Below, in pieces: positions 63,629-64,000 of a stretch of DNA of 64,000 bases. The notes beneath the pieces are model-generated. The model searched no databases, was not told the DNA's origin, and was given only the letters and a program-made list of their open reading frames with translations. This stretch comes from Aureliella sp046290675 (GTDB taxonomy: Bacteria; Planctomycetota; Planctomycetia; Pirellulales; Pirellulaceae): assembly GCA_046290675.1 (NCBI GenBank), contig JBKAHA010000005.1:310001-374000 (forward strand). The letters run 5' to 3'. The position numbers were made by a program, and so were the translations under genes. Numbering within the stretch: position 1 is the first letter of the stretch; each line of letters begins with the position of its first letter.

Positions 63629-64000
63629 TCACTTCACCGCGCGGCCGTTCAGGCAATTTCGTACGCCTGGAAGTTTACGCACCCAATTTCTGAGCTCGTC
63701 TCGCGCGGGCGACGGACGCAAGATCCAAGCGTCGTTGTGATTGCGAAATCCGGTGGACAGGAATTCGATCAGCTCGCTTTCGGCCAGCTCCGTCTCTCCT
63801 AGCCAAGCACGAGTTTGCATCAGACCCGATTGCTTTGCATCGTTCACTTCGTGGCAAATGAGCTGTGGACATCGAAGCCGAGAAAGTCGCTTGGCAGCCG
63901 ATTCTCGGTCGGTGTTCGGTAGTCTCCAGTTTCTCGCACCGTCGTAGTGACTATACGCGATCATACCGCACCAGAGTTGAGCTATCTCATCGTTTTGAAG
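63629..64000 (-). CDS. C-terminal part of an unknown protein, N-terminus beyond right edge
   Basis: At least 123 residues, ending with a stop at 63629. The frame continues without a stop from the ATG at 63964 through to the right edge, so the true start is probably outside the window. The visible part has WLGETELAESELIEFLSTGF and ends with a basic segment; no domain is recognised. It may be a cytoplasmic protein, as no hydrophobic segment is seen. Confidence 0.5.
   Translation of the reverse strand, partial: LQNDEIAQLWCGMIAYSHYDGARNWRLPNTDRESAAKRLSRLRCPQLICHEVNDAKQSGLMQTRAWLGETELAESELIEFLSTGFRNHNDAWILRPSPARDELRNWVRKLPGVRNCLNGRAVK

Overview
The window looks like a chromosomal segment of a planctomycete, most likely a Rhodopirellula-like Pirellulaceae. 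The pointers are a DUF1559 prepilin-like protein with its partner lipoprotein, several secreted FG-GAP/ASPIC-UnbV (CRTAC1-type) proteins next to TPR proteins, a multiheme cytochrome, cysteine-rich secreted proteins, a DUF6580 membrane protein, sparse gene packing and weak or absent Shine-Dalgarno sites. LpxK, TatC and TolC-like proteins indicate a diderm envelope. No rRNA, tRNA, CRISPR array, prophage or transposase gene was found, so this reads as core chromosome with some lineage-specific secreted proteins.

Layout. 1-8.5 kb (minus strand): a membrane multiheme cytochrome cut by the left edge, a small exported protein, a 1281-residue FG-GAP/UnbV protein and aconitase. 9-14.3 kb: a cysteine-rich secreted protein, then mutS and a QueD/PTPS-type enzyme. 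14.5-20.8 kb (plus strand): two bacterial-PH-domain membrane proteins, a zinc-ribbon membrane protein, an RlmI-type methyltransferase and an FAD/NAD oxidoreductase. 20.9-28 kb (minus): a TPR-peroxiredoxin fusion, a TolC-like protein, a DUF6580 protein and an exported protein. 28-42 kb: an orphan sugar-type ABC ATPase, a 1234-residue protein with a huge low-complexity domain, altronate dehydratase, monomeric isocitrate dehydrogenase, lpxK, a BON protein, a second TolC-like protein and aroC. 42.5-55 kb: DUF1559 protein and lipoprotein, then a CRTAC1/TPR region with three linked minus-strand genes plus one separate CRTAC1 protein and a polytopic membrane protein. 55-64 kb: clpC, a DUF3127 protein with an SSB-like tail, a rhomboid protease, tatC with a large loop insertion, manA, a small lipoprotein and an unknown gene cut by the right edge.

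The genes do not form one pathway. Aconitase and isocitrate dehydrogenase are consecutive TCA enzymes but lie 27 kb apart. The most coherent functional theme is the cell surface: CRTAC1/UnbV plus TPR proteins, cytochrome, TolC-like proteins, Tat, LpxK, rhomboid and lipoproteins. The most notable non-coding items are a 131-bp hairpin element at 59.0 kb flanked by perfect 12-bp direct repeats, a candidate small RNA with promoter and terminator at 39.4 kb, and short tandem duplications that touch stop codons at 35.2 and 46.6 kb.
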